From Stratiolaelaps scimitus (taxonomy: Eukaryota; Arthropoda; Arachnida; Mesostigmata; Laelapidae), in assembly GCA_019614645.1 (NCBI GenBank), contig JABWDB010000004.1:11656001-11720000 (forward strand): a stretch of DNA of 64,000 bases, in the 5' to 3' direction. Shown here piece after piece: positions 27,301 to 40,320 of the stretch. The position numbers were made by a program, and so were the translations under genes. Below the pieces are notes generated by a model. That model worked only from the letters and a program-made list of their open reading frames with translations, was not told where the DNA came from and made no database searches. Positions within the stretch are counted from its first letter, which is position 1, and each line of letters opens with the position of its first letter.

Positions 27301-30300
27301 GCGAACGACCGTGCCTCCGAACGCGTGACTCTTGTAGAAGAGAGTATACAGAAACGGGAGCAGCTGATACCGAAGACGGACGATCTCTCGGGCTGCTTTC
27401 GCGAAATCGGACCCGAATGTTGGCGGATCCTGGGGCTGTGAACATCCAATGTCACGTCGATGAAAACCGAGAATGAGAACGAATTTCCTTTTCATCTAAG
27501 TATACATTAGCTAAAAGTCATCTATTCATTGATTGTTTCATACTTCCGTTAAGCTCAATACGTAACGACCACCCAATTATAATGTAAGATACCTACACCA
27601 GCCTACAGCGATGTTGTCGGGCCACTGTTCAGTCAGTGTATTCAATAACACGATACAATACAACACACTTGATTTGACACAACAAACAAACCCTTAAGAA
27701 AGCACCGTTGAAAACTAACCGCGGCTTCATCAGCGTTATGGTTTCGCATGAGGGGCAACATTGCGCCAAGTTGTGTCCATCGATAGCAAAGCTCTTGGGG
27801 TGCATCCTCGAAATGACCACAGACGTCCGCACCGACCAGGGGAATGCCAAACATGTTCATATCCAGGGCACCCCGTAGAGTCCATCTAGATCAAGAGAGA
27901 GAGAGAGAGAGAAGAAGAAGGCGTTACAGGCATGTTCCTTTGTTTGTTGACAAATCATATCGTCCAAATGTTCAGTTCCATGATGAGTGCACTAATGTGA
28001 AGTCTAGTAAATAGTTGGAAAAACACTGCTCAAGGTTCGCCTTGTCGGCTCGTTGTGCCAGATTATTCCCTGTATACCACAACTAGGTTATGCTGTCTTC
28101 TATTTCTAGGGGATAGCTGAATTTGAGAGTTCGCAGTTAGCGGGTAATCTATGCTCGACTAAGTGATGCAAGTCTCTAAGTCACGCAAGAATAGAGGAAT
28201 GCAAAAGTATGTGTGTATGCTATCAGCTGTGTTGCTACCTCATATCCCTCCAGGAGGCGCTGTCCATCTCATCGAACCAGTGACCAGCGAAGCGACCTGT
28301 TCCAATGGCCGTGCTTCGGGATATAACTAGAGGCCGAACGCCTCCGAGGATTGTTCTCATCGCGTCGTGGTAGGCCATTGCGCTACATTGAATGAACGTG
28401 AAAATACACGCGGTTGTATTACGTTCCAAGTCCAATGCCACTGGGGTCGGGTTTTGCACATCATATTTTCTTGTATTATATCTATAAGATACCATTGGCT
28501 TTTGGGCATTGATTTACAGAAGGATAACCTACCTGAAGTGTCCATACAGATTGTGGACGTTGTAATGCTTAAAAAAGGTTCCTTTTCGATGATGAGTCGC
28601 ATCCATACAGAGGGTTCCATCGAACAAAAAGCTGCCTCGTGTCGCTAGAATTAAATCAATATGTTAAACAAGCAAAGTGAAGTTAAGCGAACGAGTTTAC
28701 AACACGTATGTAGCTCGTGCCATATACCTTCGAACGAATGTATCACCAGGCATGAATATCGATATTTCCCATGAAAATCGATATTTCTACAGTTCCTGTG
28801 TCTCCTCTCCCTCCTATGATTTGTGGAGCTGGCACTCAAAGTAATCCACCTTCACGGCAGGTGGACCAATTATTCTCTTCGGGTAGGTATAGTCAATCCG
28901 TACTAACCAGGCTTATAATGAGGGAAATTCAGGTTGTCATGGATGCACTCGGTCTCAACGAATGATTTGTTCGTGAAGTCAACAGGTTCGTTGTTAGTCT
29001 GTAAGTAAAAATCGACACATTTAACACGTTTGTTTCCCTCTGGACACAGACCAGCGATACCCAACTGTTATCAACGAGCAACCCGATTACGCCAAGCCAA
29101 AGAGTTGATTTGTAAATTATTCATCCAATTATCTATTTCTCTCGAATGATACAGGACAGTAGATTAATATCAGCACTCACCAAAAATATTCCATCAAACG
29201 GCAACTTTTCCCGATAAACATCCAGTTCGTCAGCCAGCCATTTCGAGGCTGCTTCATCTAGGAAATTAGGGTAAGCCACTTCACCAGCCCAGGACAGGCC
29301 CTTAACAGGTCCCTCGAAGGAGTCCTGAACCAACAGATGTTTTTTGAGAGCGCGTCCGAATGAGGAATGCTTTGTCGATAGTGCGGCTTCCATTGTAAGA
29401 AGTACACGATAGTCCCTTTTGCGAAGATCCGTTAGAATCGTTGACAAGTCACTGAAAGTGCCTTCAAACCAGAGGAGAATGCAGCAGACATTTCTTAAGG
29501 TATGTGAACGATAACAATTCTGCGTTGGAAGCATTCATATGTAAACTTAAATACCGCGCTCGGTTTGCCATTGTACATCCTCTCAGGCACCCCACTAGGT
29601 ATTCAACGGTTGCAGATTCTCGTTGACCACCGCAGAACTGTATGATCTGCCCGGACGGAATAGTCGAAGTAATGTTACAAGCTTTCCGGCGCCATCTGGG
29701 GAGGGGGGAGGTATGCGGGTTTATTGTGGCCTTAGTGAGTCCCACACAGTTGAGTTTGTATGGACCGCCCAACACATATGTGCATCATGCATTTCCGTAA
29801 TCCCCCCCAAAAAACAACGATTCTCGTTGACCATCTCCATCAGTCACACGAGGCCAGGCAGTTTCGTTAGCCGATTGCTAGGTTCGTTAGTCACGTCAGA
29901 CGACCTAAACGGATAGTCTATACATTGAGATAAACTACAATGCATCAGCATCGAAAGATGAGGCATCACATACCATTCGAGTCAAGATCAAAGCTCTGGT
30001 GCATTTGACGTACGTCAAGATCGATGGAAACCCCATCCTGCGGAATCAAGTGCTTTTTCATTCCTTCCTGCTGGGTCTGCACATAGTAGCTGCTCTTAAA
30101 TCCCCACCTGCAACCATTATCGTTAGATTAGCTTACGATTGTCAAGAGGCATCTCACTCACAACCAACGATAAGGCCAGATTGTCTGTCGTATTTTTGAT
30201 AGTTTTTATTATTTTTGATATTGATTGTTAACTATATGCCCCCTTAGGTAAATGGTCCATTTCTTCTTCGCAACTTTTCACAAGCGTTTGTAGCTGTTGT

Positions 30301-33300
30301 GAGACTGGCTCTCAGTTGTTTCATCTGAATGCCACAAATCGACCTGCCAATATTTTGGCAGGTCGATTGGCAGGTTGTTCTGGAGAGATTGTCATCATGT
30401 GTGCATGTCAAAGTCAATATGATTCAATCGACACAGTCGGGCGGCGAAAAGCACAAAATAAAGCAAATTAATAGAAATTAAATGACAAACCTTCCGAGAT
30501 GGTAGCCCAGTGCCCAATATGGCGGTAGAAAGGGCCTGCCAATAGCTGTGTGGTATTGCTGGAGCACTTCTTCAGGCGACGGGCCCATAAAGATGTAGAA
30601 ATCCAAGACTCCACCGATTGTTCGAAATGTCAGTGAAGGTGCTGGTTGAGCATGTATCTCTGGGAAACGGTTGTTGCCATACAACATGACGAAGGATGAA
30701 GCGAACGGCAGAAACCACTTAACCATCTTTAATAACTTGCATTGAAGTAACCTTTTGAGGTGGTCAGTCATAGATTTTCTGTAGTGTTCTTCTATTTGTA
30801 CGATACAAACGCTGAATATAATAAGTAAACTGTTGTAGTTTCGATTGCGCCTACCTTGAGTTACAGCAATTACCTGAGCGGGTTAATTTTTAATCCTCTA
30901 AGCAATTGGTAATCATTCAATCCTCTAAGGAGAGGACAAAATTATACTGAGCGAGGGGTAAAATTATACTGACCCATCGGATTGCTATTCAGTAGAAGAA
31001 CCCCGTGGGCATTCCCGTCATTTTCAATCACGAGGTAAAACGGATGTGAACCATGTCGATTTCCTTGCATCCCCTGTAAGGACGCGAAGGACACGCACCC
31101 GTTTGTCAACAACAACGAACCATATAGTCAATAGGGGCGGCTGCCCTAATTTCGTCATATTGTCGAATTCATGAGAATGGTATAACGTCATTTATCTGCT
31201 AAGGATTCTACTTCGCGCCGCAGGCTTCTCGACTCACTGCAACGATGGTCAAATGTGTTATTTGTAAAATCCAATGAATACACGTGCGTTTTGTTACCAG
31301 CAAATCGTTTTCTCACTAACATATATTACAAATCCATCCGCATGATAAGCAACGACGAAGGCCTACGACGTACGGCGTGTGTATGAAATGATTGAATTAA
31401 GTTTAATTTAATTAAACAAGGCTGAAAGGAAACTCCAGGGAAAAATAAAAAACCAAAGAAAACTCACATTTGGGGGATACGTTTCGGCATTGAAGATCGG
31501 GTAGGTCCGGTAATTGAGGTCGAGTTTTAGGCTTGCCTTCATGTGTTCACCCAAACCGTAAACATTATGCGATGGAAGTAGCGTTGTCACCTGCGTTATC
31601 CGTACAATCGAAACGGAGGATTCGAAAAATAATAATTTTTGAAAACTGTCACCGTTCGTGTACCGGGCAGCACAGGATCATCACTCACCTTACTTCTAAA
31701 ATATACACGTGACTGTTCCGTTATATTTATCAGAGACACTTGAAAGTCTCGAAAGAAATTTCGTGTTTGTCGTTATACACATCGAACAAAGCGAGAGAAA
31801 GAGAGAGATATCTGTCCCGATCGAGTGTAGTTCGTGGAGGGTGTCATTATATTTTCTCTGTACTACAGCGTGCTATGCAGAAAGCCACACGTTCATCGAT
31901 TTTCAATCAAAGGCTAAACCGTGCATTGCCTTCGCACGTGATGTCCAACTCACCTCTATGAATTGACTAGAAAATATCAACGCGCCCGCTGTCGTGTCGA
32001 ACACCGTTGTACCAGTGGATGAGCGACGAATTTGAAGATCCTGTGCAGATTACGCGCTCAACGTAGTTAGTTGATTCGAATTCATAACGAATTTAATTAA
32101 TCGTAGATCCTGCATCCATTTGCCATATGGTAATTGTTCTCCTACAATGGGGGAGGGAACTATATAAGCTACAATTGGGTGCTGCGTTCTTCAACAATTT
32201 TCTATCCATACCCACGCCAAGCAATGTACTAATTGTTACCCATTAATTAGTTAGTCATTCGTATAAAATCGTTCGTATGCATGTGCCATAATTTTCCAAC
32301 GGACGATTGTGCGTACACACTTTGCAAATGTTTGTCAATAAAGGTAGAAATAGTATTTGCACGGGATCAACCTGTTTATCACTGTAGGGAAACACTTTGT
32401 TGTAGGTAACAGCGTATGCATCCATCGTTGAGTTATAGTTTTGCTGGTGAACCGGTATAACTGGGTGGGGAACTTCGTAGCCCTCCTCCTGTGAATTTGA
32501 AATCTGTAGGAAAGACCAACAATGATGTTAGGGACAACAAATCTCATCGTAGCCTATTTATGTAAAGCTACTTGAGTCTAGGAATTAAGCGAGGAAAATG
32601 CTATTAGTTTAGCTGACCTTTATCCGAAGTCTGTACGGCGTCTGATGTTCAATACGAAGGGCTACGAAGGCCGCCTCATCTCCAAAACGAATAGGCGACT
32701 CGTCCTTATCGAGGATAAATTCATAGCCCCTCGTGCAAACAGGAGTAGGACCCGCATGGTGTCGATAGCCCTTGTTTAGAGGAAGGAAACACGAAGGAAC
32801 CTATAGAAAACAAAGAATATAACCTTGTAAACAGGTTCCATCTGAAGCTTAAAGATACACTTGCATCCTTGAAAGGAGTGCGCCAGATTCGATGATGCGC
32901 TACTTCTAAAGCCTAACGTAATCGAACGTAAAAACACGAAATTACATACGGGTGGTATGGAATCTGCATTTTTTTTGTTCTGATTCAATCGTCTGTGTCA
33001 ACCTTGAGTTCATGCTGAGGTTCCTTCCGAGATAGGTTAATATTATACAAGCATATGCAGATTCATTTATATCATGTAACCCAAGCAATCTCAGCATCTT
33101 CAAAAATCCTCAAGGTTTAGACGTCAATGTTCCAACATGGACTGACGTCCGAATGCGAATTTGACTATGTTTGAATGCGTATTTTCACATGGCAGTAAGC
33201 AACCTTTGAATCTTCGTAACCTCGAACCAACATACATTTACTGAACCATTTTTCTTCAGGAGGAAGAAATCTTCTTCAAACGCACAACGAACAAAACCTA

Positions 33301-34393
33301 CTACTAAAAGCATCCCCTTTGTGAGACTCTATCTTTAACCCGGACTCGGCAGGACTAGGTATTACATTCACTGAACCTACCCGGCTATTAGTGGATTCCC
33401 TGTAACAACATCCTCGGGCGAGACATTGTTGCCTGCCAACCTCTTGACCGTTTCGTCGCTCCGGGAAACAATCGAAGCGTCGAAAATCCTCGAAGAACGA
33501 CTTTGGACAGGACTTCCGCCACGGCGCTCGGAGTTTCCGTTCACCCAGGGGCGTAAAGTCGATCTCACTTAAGTATCTAGAGTTTGTCAACAATAGTGAA
33601 AATATAGAAGAGAAGATGACTTCAAAATGGTGCAGTGAATTCTTATCTGAATCGTTGTTTCTTGGATATGTTGATTAACGATATCAGTGCTCGAGACTTA
33701 CCTTCTCAATACGGCAAAATATACAGGAACACAGACGGCTACTAAAGCTAACAGGAGTGCCACAGATGCCACGATTCCGTTGTAGAGGCGTCGATCTCTG
33801 AAAGAGTTTTTTTTTAACAGCGTGTCGAAGATGTGACTTAGCCGTTTCCAGAAATCGGTAGCATTTGAAATAATCCATGAGACGACACTTTTTCGCTATT
33901 ATTTTTACGAGAACTTAAGCGTTGTGATAAGACTGCAGTTCTGTTAATAAACCAAACCTTGTATTGTATTGTAGCTGACGCATACATAGTTATAGTTTCT
34001 AGCCGTGTTTACTGGGTGTTTTAATATGTCCGATAATTATATAGCCGTTCAGGTCTATCTCAGACGAAGGAGAAGCCTTACCTAGACAATGTAAGCTTGA
34101 GTGGTAGCGCCGGATACAAGCTCGGCTCGTCAGGTGCAACTTTTCATGTGCGGCCGTAAAATAGTTGACAGCAAATGGCATTTTTTGATAACGTTGATAT
34201 TCATTTAATAACGGGATAGGCTATGGCCGTTCTTCACTAACCTGACTTGGCTCTTAAATCTTCTCCTGCGACGAATCATGCCTGTAGATTTTAGACTTTG
34301 ACGACTGTTCCATCGGACCAGTACTTCGCCATTGTAACATCGACCCGCATTCATTAACCTCCCTGGGTCGCCTGATAAACGCTCGGTTTCCAT
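24394..34393 (-). CDS. GH31 alpha-glucosidase-like type II membrane protein with trefoil domain; probable pseudoenzyme
   Basis: Twenty-two exons close in phase to 993 residues: 34242-34393, 33702-33797, 33381-33576, 32618-32800, 32372-32503, 31954-32040, 31468-31590, 30974-31073, 30491-30659, 29974-30107, 29181-29461, 28908-28998, 28533-28644, 28239-28382, 27720-27885, 27287-27435, 26922-27027, 26325-26518, 25860-25948, 25116-25165, 24797-24928, 24394-24489. Layout: Arg-rich cytosolic N-terminus, one membrane segment (about 58-81), P-type trefoil (Cys 106, 119, 134, 139, 140, 152), GH31 N-terminal sandwich ([12 protein letters not shown]), barrel ([50 protein letters not shown]) and C-terminal sheets ([18 protein letters not shown]). 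It is built like lysosomal alpha-glucosidase or sucrase-isomaltase, which cut alpha-1,4/1,6 glucosides. Odd: the nucleophile motif WIDMNEP reads IFLTNNEP (Thr552 for Asp), and HWTGD reads HWFDE (653-657). I infer a binding or scaffold role. Exon 17 and its borders are the least certain part. Confidence 0.93.
27894..27920. repeat. (GA)n microsatellite beside a GH31 3' splice site
   Basis: GA repeat followed by GAA units. On the minus strand this is a (CT)n run ending at TTGATCTAG, the acceptor of GH31 exon 15 (27720-27885), so it forms that intron's polypyrimidine tract. Confidence 0.85.
30337..30368. repeat. Perfect 14-bp palindrome with 4-nt loop
   Basis: AATCGACCTGCCAA, TATT, TTGGCAGGTCGATT. 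It lies in the GH31 intron between exons 9 and 10. No protein coding. Confidence 0.9.
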
Positions 34394-37300
34394 CGCAACG
34401 CTGACCGGAACCTTAGGGCCTTTCCGAGTCTATCTACAGAAATATATGTTGAAGATATTGTCAGTATTTAGTTGAGCGAGTTTGCCATGCATTTGGTCAA
34501 CCCGTATACTCATTATTTCTATAGGCAGAACTGACAAGTGACTGAAACCAGCGTTCCTACTGGGTTAGTAGAAGCTTAGCTTTTGCACAATTAACTCACA
34601 TGTTGGAAATCGATGAAAATCTTTTCTTGCCAAATTCTTGGAATTTTTAAGTCCTTATTGGTCTTTAAAGCGAGGACTCGCGATGCATGATAATTACTAC
34701 ATGTACATGCTATCCTCCACTATGGACTACTGTGGACTGCTAAGTTCAACTCACAAGATCCTTCAGCGGCTCAATGGTTCTAATTTGCTATATCGTGTAA
34801 GCATCCTTTGGATAATCGGATATATAGATATACGTTTTCAGACATAGACACCAAGTGATACCAGCGGTTACCTCTCCTTAAGATTCCTCATTTTGCACGA
34901 GTTTATCCAGATAAGTGGATGAAGTGGCTTTTATTTTGTATCATATAACGAACAAAAGCCACTTTCTTTGACACTAAGTCTAATGCCGGTGCCTCGTTCA
35001 AACTTATGGGTTACTCTCATTTGCAATTTTGTGAGTCTAGTTATTGCTTAATTAACAACATAATTTCGAAAACACGTTAAGGGCCCCTTAGGAAATTAGC
35101 TCAATTTCTAACGTATTTTAATCAGTCTATAGACCTTTATCCTGTGTTTGGGCCTGCCGGTGTTCAAGGTCTACGTATTCATTTATACCACTACAGTAGA
35201 ACGGAACAAATTAATGGGGGTATTCGCGATATACCTAGATGGATTATGTACAATATGTATTATTCTAATGAATTACCGCTCGGCTGCTTGTGCCACCACT
35301 ACCCCGTTGCTGATAAACACTAGGAGTGGCTATCGACTCGGAGGCCTAGAAAAAAGCGATATATTATGCGTAACATTTAAGTTGTTGTCATTAAAATACA
35401 GAAACTTTCCATCAGTGAGGAGATGAATAAAAGATACAATCATTCTCATGAATCAGACACGCTTCTATCCAATATGATACAGGTGATACTAGCCATATTC
35501 GACTAGAAATCCCTGAGAAATTTGGCCGAATAGAAGAAATTCGGCTGTGACCAGCTTAATGAATGTGCAAGTATTATATATTTATATATATATATAGTAC
35601 GCCACGCTGACATCGTAACAACATATCCTAATCTGCCAGCAAGTAGAAGGTATTTCCTTAATGGATCGTGCTATAGTAAAATATGTAAACTAGTTTCTTC
35701 ATGAAGTTGTACATGACAATTACAACGCACTTGTTGATTCGTTTTGTCGAACCAGTCCGTACAACGTGTAGGGCAGTTCGCATGGGCTGAGCTTAGCTAC
35801 TTAGCGATCATCTATTATATCTTGCAAACTGAATGACTCCCAGATTCTGATTACGCTATATAGCATCTGTATGGTGTAGGTAAGCAGCTTGGCTGTCTAC
35901 GCCCAAATAGACAGGGCGTTCCGTATGAACATTACGAATTGAGCCTGTTTCATTGAAACCTCGCTATCGAGCTCGACAGCTGCTGCTGGCTGTGTTTGAC
36001 ATTGATACCTATTGAGACCAATCAATACGAACGGTGGTGGAGATTTTATCGAAACTCGTCGATGTGAAACTGCCTACGCGTTGAAAAAGGTCGGCCTTCA
36101 TTTTGGGTTCATCATATAATCAAATGACACGTTGATTAAAATGAAGATGTTGCGTAGTGATAGATAGACGACTACAACAACAGGTGTATAGCCAACAATA
36201 AAAACATTATTGCAGCTAGGAGATCTAGCTTAGTGATTTAGGTCTAAGCCTAATATGAAATGAAGCTATATGGTTGTACGATTGTCTCCGTAAGGGCATC
36301 CGGTCACGACACGCTTCGATGGACAACCCGTTTAAATACCAGATTGAATACGGAAGCACACAGCGATTGGTCGCCATGAGCCATGGTTCCACAAAGCATT
36401 TGTTGTTGACTCCTATCATTTCAATGGTGTATTAGCATGCGTAACAATGCATGCGTGAATCATAGGCCATGATTGTCTTGTGCACGTAGAAACCATTATG
36501 AATCGAATAATGAATGGGAAACACGTCTGTAATATTGATAGACCACGCTTTCGCGCCATCCGTCGACAGGGACAATCATTACGTATGTCCCTGCGTGAAT
36601 ATCTCCCTTTGAATCATCTGATCGCATCAGGACTACCATCAAGCAGGTGTGCTCTATCGGAGATGCAACGTGTGGATATTTTCGTTCATATCGTTAACAA
36701 GCGATTAAGTTAACCAATGACCAGCATTTGTACATGCTGACGATGTAGTTAGCGGCAGATGGCTAGTCTGCCCGGTACCACAATCTCCATATATGTTAAA
36801 CAAAATTACATCTTTGTTCGGGCGAAGATTGCTCATCAACTGCTCGTCTAAGCATGTTGTAGATTGAGAGGATCGTCAAGCTCTTTAAAAGTTTCGTTCA
36901 ACGATTCACGTAGTGGCTAGCTAAGCAGCTAACAACGAAGAGAAATATCCTCATTGAAGATATATATATATATATTATTGGGGCTGCCAAATTGCTAAGG
37001 TTAGATAGTGATGGGCACTTCAGTGAATGTAGAAAGGATCTATTTATAGACGTACCATGGTCTAACCGTTTGCATCTTACGGGTATTGCCAGTGAACGAT
37101 GAAAATTGATTCTGTAGTAATAATAAAATAGTTGGGATTTAATACGTTTTAAGGACACAATTTCGTTCTTCTGTTATATGATCATTGTCCAATCGTTCAG
37201 TTGGTTGCTTTCGCATTTTTCTTTTCTTTTCATTGGGTCGGGCGGGGGAGGGGGGGGTCGAGCGGGGTTAGCGCGTTATCTAAAGCTGAATAGCTAATGA

Positions 37301-37995
37301 GAACGTGACCGAAATTTGTCGCTCAAAACATGCGCGACGATCTTCTGATCAAACGAAATGATCATTTTTACGATTCATATGTTCATTCGGTAGGCAAGGC
37401 GACATGTAGGGTGTATGCGATCTTAAAGCAATACCATTACTCCGGGTGGGTGGGGGGGGGGAAGGATACCATAACTGGTTACACTGACCTGCTGTTTTCT
37501 GCGAAAGCAAGCTTCTCAATCACAAACACAAAATGAGAAGTACACGTCTGCGTGAGTTATAGACGGATGATGGTAAATGACTGTCATCCATAAACATCTC
37601 CTGGCCATATCCAAACCCCCATCCCGCCGCCGCCGTAAACTCATACGATCCGCCTTCAGTATATTGGAGAGGGAAGTCGATTTTACGCTTATCATTCACC
37701 GAGCGGCGGGTGCGCGCATCTGACGCTCAATAATTTTTTTGTGTAATTCGGAGAACAGCGTTCAAATTTGCAGCTCTCTGTTGTTCGAGGCTAGATGAGT
37801 GTTTGCTGGATCAGCCGGGAAATCATTCGTCGTCGAATGGATAGTTTGATGTAAAGGCCTGTTTTCGTTTGAATGAGATTCAGTATGAGAACGACGTATG
37901 TGTGTATTTGTATTCGATGTGATACATTCGTCCCTAGTAACGCTTGAATATCATTTCTGAGCATTTGTCCTTTGTCGTTGCACTAATGATGAACA

Positions 37996-38052
<57 letters not shown>

Positions 38053-39640
38053 AGTGCGTCCGAGGCGTTAAAATATAGAATAAGAACCCTACGTAAAATG
38101 CTTATTGAAGGACACCACAGGTTGTTGTAGAACAGTCACTATTATGCGGTCGGTTGACCGTACTAGTGCCGTATTGCCGTGCTCAGCGCTAGGTTTAGCT
38201 TTCACCATATTATCACGTCATACTAATATAAACAACGGATCAATCAGGTAACTATCGACATGTTCAGTGCATCGCATACGGGCCGGTGCTGTAGTCATCA
38301 AATACGGTCATTCGCATCGAGATTAACGAATAGGCAACAGGAAACGAAAAAAATCGAAAAAGAACCCTCATTCATCAAACGTTTGATTTCGATAGCAAGG
38401 GCAGCTGGGAATGATAGCCGATAAAGTATAGTTTTTTTTTTTTTCGAAATTTTTGCCAGGTTTATGTGTCGAATATTCGTGCGTCTGAGTGCATCGTCAA
38501 TCGTTCGCAAGTGTCAGAGAAATGAATATGGCGTATGTTGTTGTTATTAAAATGTCAAAAAAGTATATGTTGTTGTTGTCGATGTTAAAATGTGAGAAAA
38601 GCATATACAAATCTTTATGTCACGCGTTTTAGTCCGTCGAGTTAAGCAATACCCGCCCCCGATCGGCTGTGTTGATGGTTGGGAGAACGTCTTGTCTGAA
38701 CCTATTCGTTGGCTCCAAACTCGGCGTTCAACGTGCGAGTTATTTCTGATTTCTAAAATCTGTGCGGCGGAACCAGCCAATTCGCGCATTCATCCACCAA
38801 TCGATTTTGTAACGCGCCGGATCGCGCTTGTTAGTTGCAAGCATGACGCTCGTGCAACAGCATATTTATATTCGCAATCTTCGTAGGGTAGGTCCCCCGT
38901 ACGACATAGCACTTACCGTCTTCCTTGTCTGTGCTGATTCCTTCAATCTAACACTGTTTTTCTTCTTTCTGGACGAATCCCTTACAAGTACTTGAAATCA
39001 AGGAAGCATACTGTCCAATAATGATAATGAGTAGTGAATTTTTTCCATTAGTCTTGAATTATTCAGAGAGAGGAAGTATCATGCGTTGCAAGCACGTCTC
39101 GTTCGTGGCGTCCCGTACAAAGAATGATTAGCTTGTTTTACGTGTGTGACCGTGTGAGTGTATTTGTGTTTGAGCTGAATTAATTTGCTGCTGGATGCTG
39201 GCCACCTCAAACTGCCTAATGATATCTAAAACCAGTAGCCGGTCGGTTCTTAAGCGCAACACGTTGTTGGCAGGTGACGCCGAAGGTGAAACCGTCCTAT
39301 TGGTGTCGACATCAGCGGTTTGTTCCCATTACCGGCTTTGGCATTATCATAAGGCCAGCTGGCCTCGCTGAGTAGCTGGATTGTATATAGATTTAGGCGG
39401 AGAACGACAAGCCGTGAATGTACGTCGTCTGTTATATGAAATCACTGAAAGTAGGAGAGCTACGAGAAGGTCGTGTCACGTTTGTAAACACAATTGTATA
39501 CAATGCAATCGTATACCGGGATAAAACAAACATCACTTGCTAGGGGCTACGCTCCTCTCATCAACTCCTTCGAGCGTGAACATCTGGCTTGAACACTGAT
39601 TATCTCAAGCAAATGCAACACGTTCTGGCAGGCCGATGTT
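34394..39640. other. Upstream of the GH31 gene, no supported gene
   Basis: This interval should contain the GH31 promoter and 5' UTR. I see no clear TATA box or initiator that I would defend. It has an 11-bp-arm hairpin around 34924-34967, (AT)n at 35578-35600 and 36958-36975, poly-G tracts near 37240-37260 and 37445-37461, and a long (GA)n at 38001-38049. Confidence 0.5.
38001..38049. repeat. (GA)n microsatellite, about 25 units
   Basis: Uninterrupted GA alternation. Confidence 0.95.
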
Positions 39641-40320
39641 TTATTTTCGAACGTTCAGCAATATACCCTCAATGGCATCTCTTACGTTGAGCTCACTTTC
39701 ATGAGTAGTGCTTGCCAATTGGTTATTGACAATGTCAACCTCAAGAGAAGAAGTAACTCGGCCGATGTCGCCATAGCTTAACTCGATAGGAAGTATACTC
39801 AGACATCGACACTTACGATGGCTTTGTAGGTTTAACACCAACAACTTTGTCGGATACGTTGGCGTCATCCAAAGAAGATTCCCGAGGGCATCGATCACAG
39901 CTGTGGCCACAATCGAATAGACGAAGTGTGACCGATGCACAATAGATATCGCCACGAAAATCCATGATCTAATTTCATCGATTGATGGCTAAATTTGCCA
40001 GCGTCCGAAGTGCCACTCCCAACAGATCAAGCGCTTGACGATAACGCGCACCGTGCTTCCGGAGCAGTAGAAACCAGACATGAACGGTCGCCAGACAACG
40101 CATGACCACCAGCATAACAATGAGCTTGTTCCATCAGATCATATCGGCCAATCAATAGAGCCACCAACCGGCTGAGAGTCCGTCCGGAACGTTTATCGAA
40201 ATGAGCAATTTTCATTATTTTCTCTCCACACTGAAAGGCCGTAACGCCCACCGGAGGGAATATGTCCTTCTGCAGTAAGCGAGATGAGTGAAAATGGCGA
40301 TTATTATACATTAAATAGAT
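39641..40320 (-). pseudogene. Possible decayed multi-pass membrane protein, chemoreceptor-like
   Basis: Three overlapping minus-strand frames carry protein-like sequence but cannot be joined without frame breaks. One frame (40027-40311) reads KIAHFDKRSGRTLSRLVALL. A second has a hydrophobic stretch VMLVVMRCLATVHVWFLLL, then HGARYRQALDLLGVALR. A third (39641-39964) has WIFVAISIVHRSHFVYSIVA followed by a polar tail to a stop. The shifts occur within about 10-20 bp, too short for introns, so frameshift decay is my reading. The hydrophobic/basic pattern resembles arthropod gustatory-type receptors, but I cannot name a family motif. It may also be an unresolved set of exons or chance. Confidence 0.3.

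Noticed and set aside
29001..29180. A hidden acceptor that would restore the catalytic Asp in the GH31 gene
   Set aside because: I read the whole intron and found no in-phase AG that supplies an Asp before the N-E-P motif.
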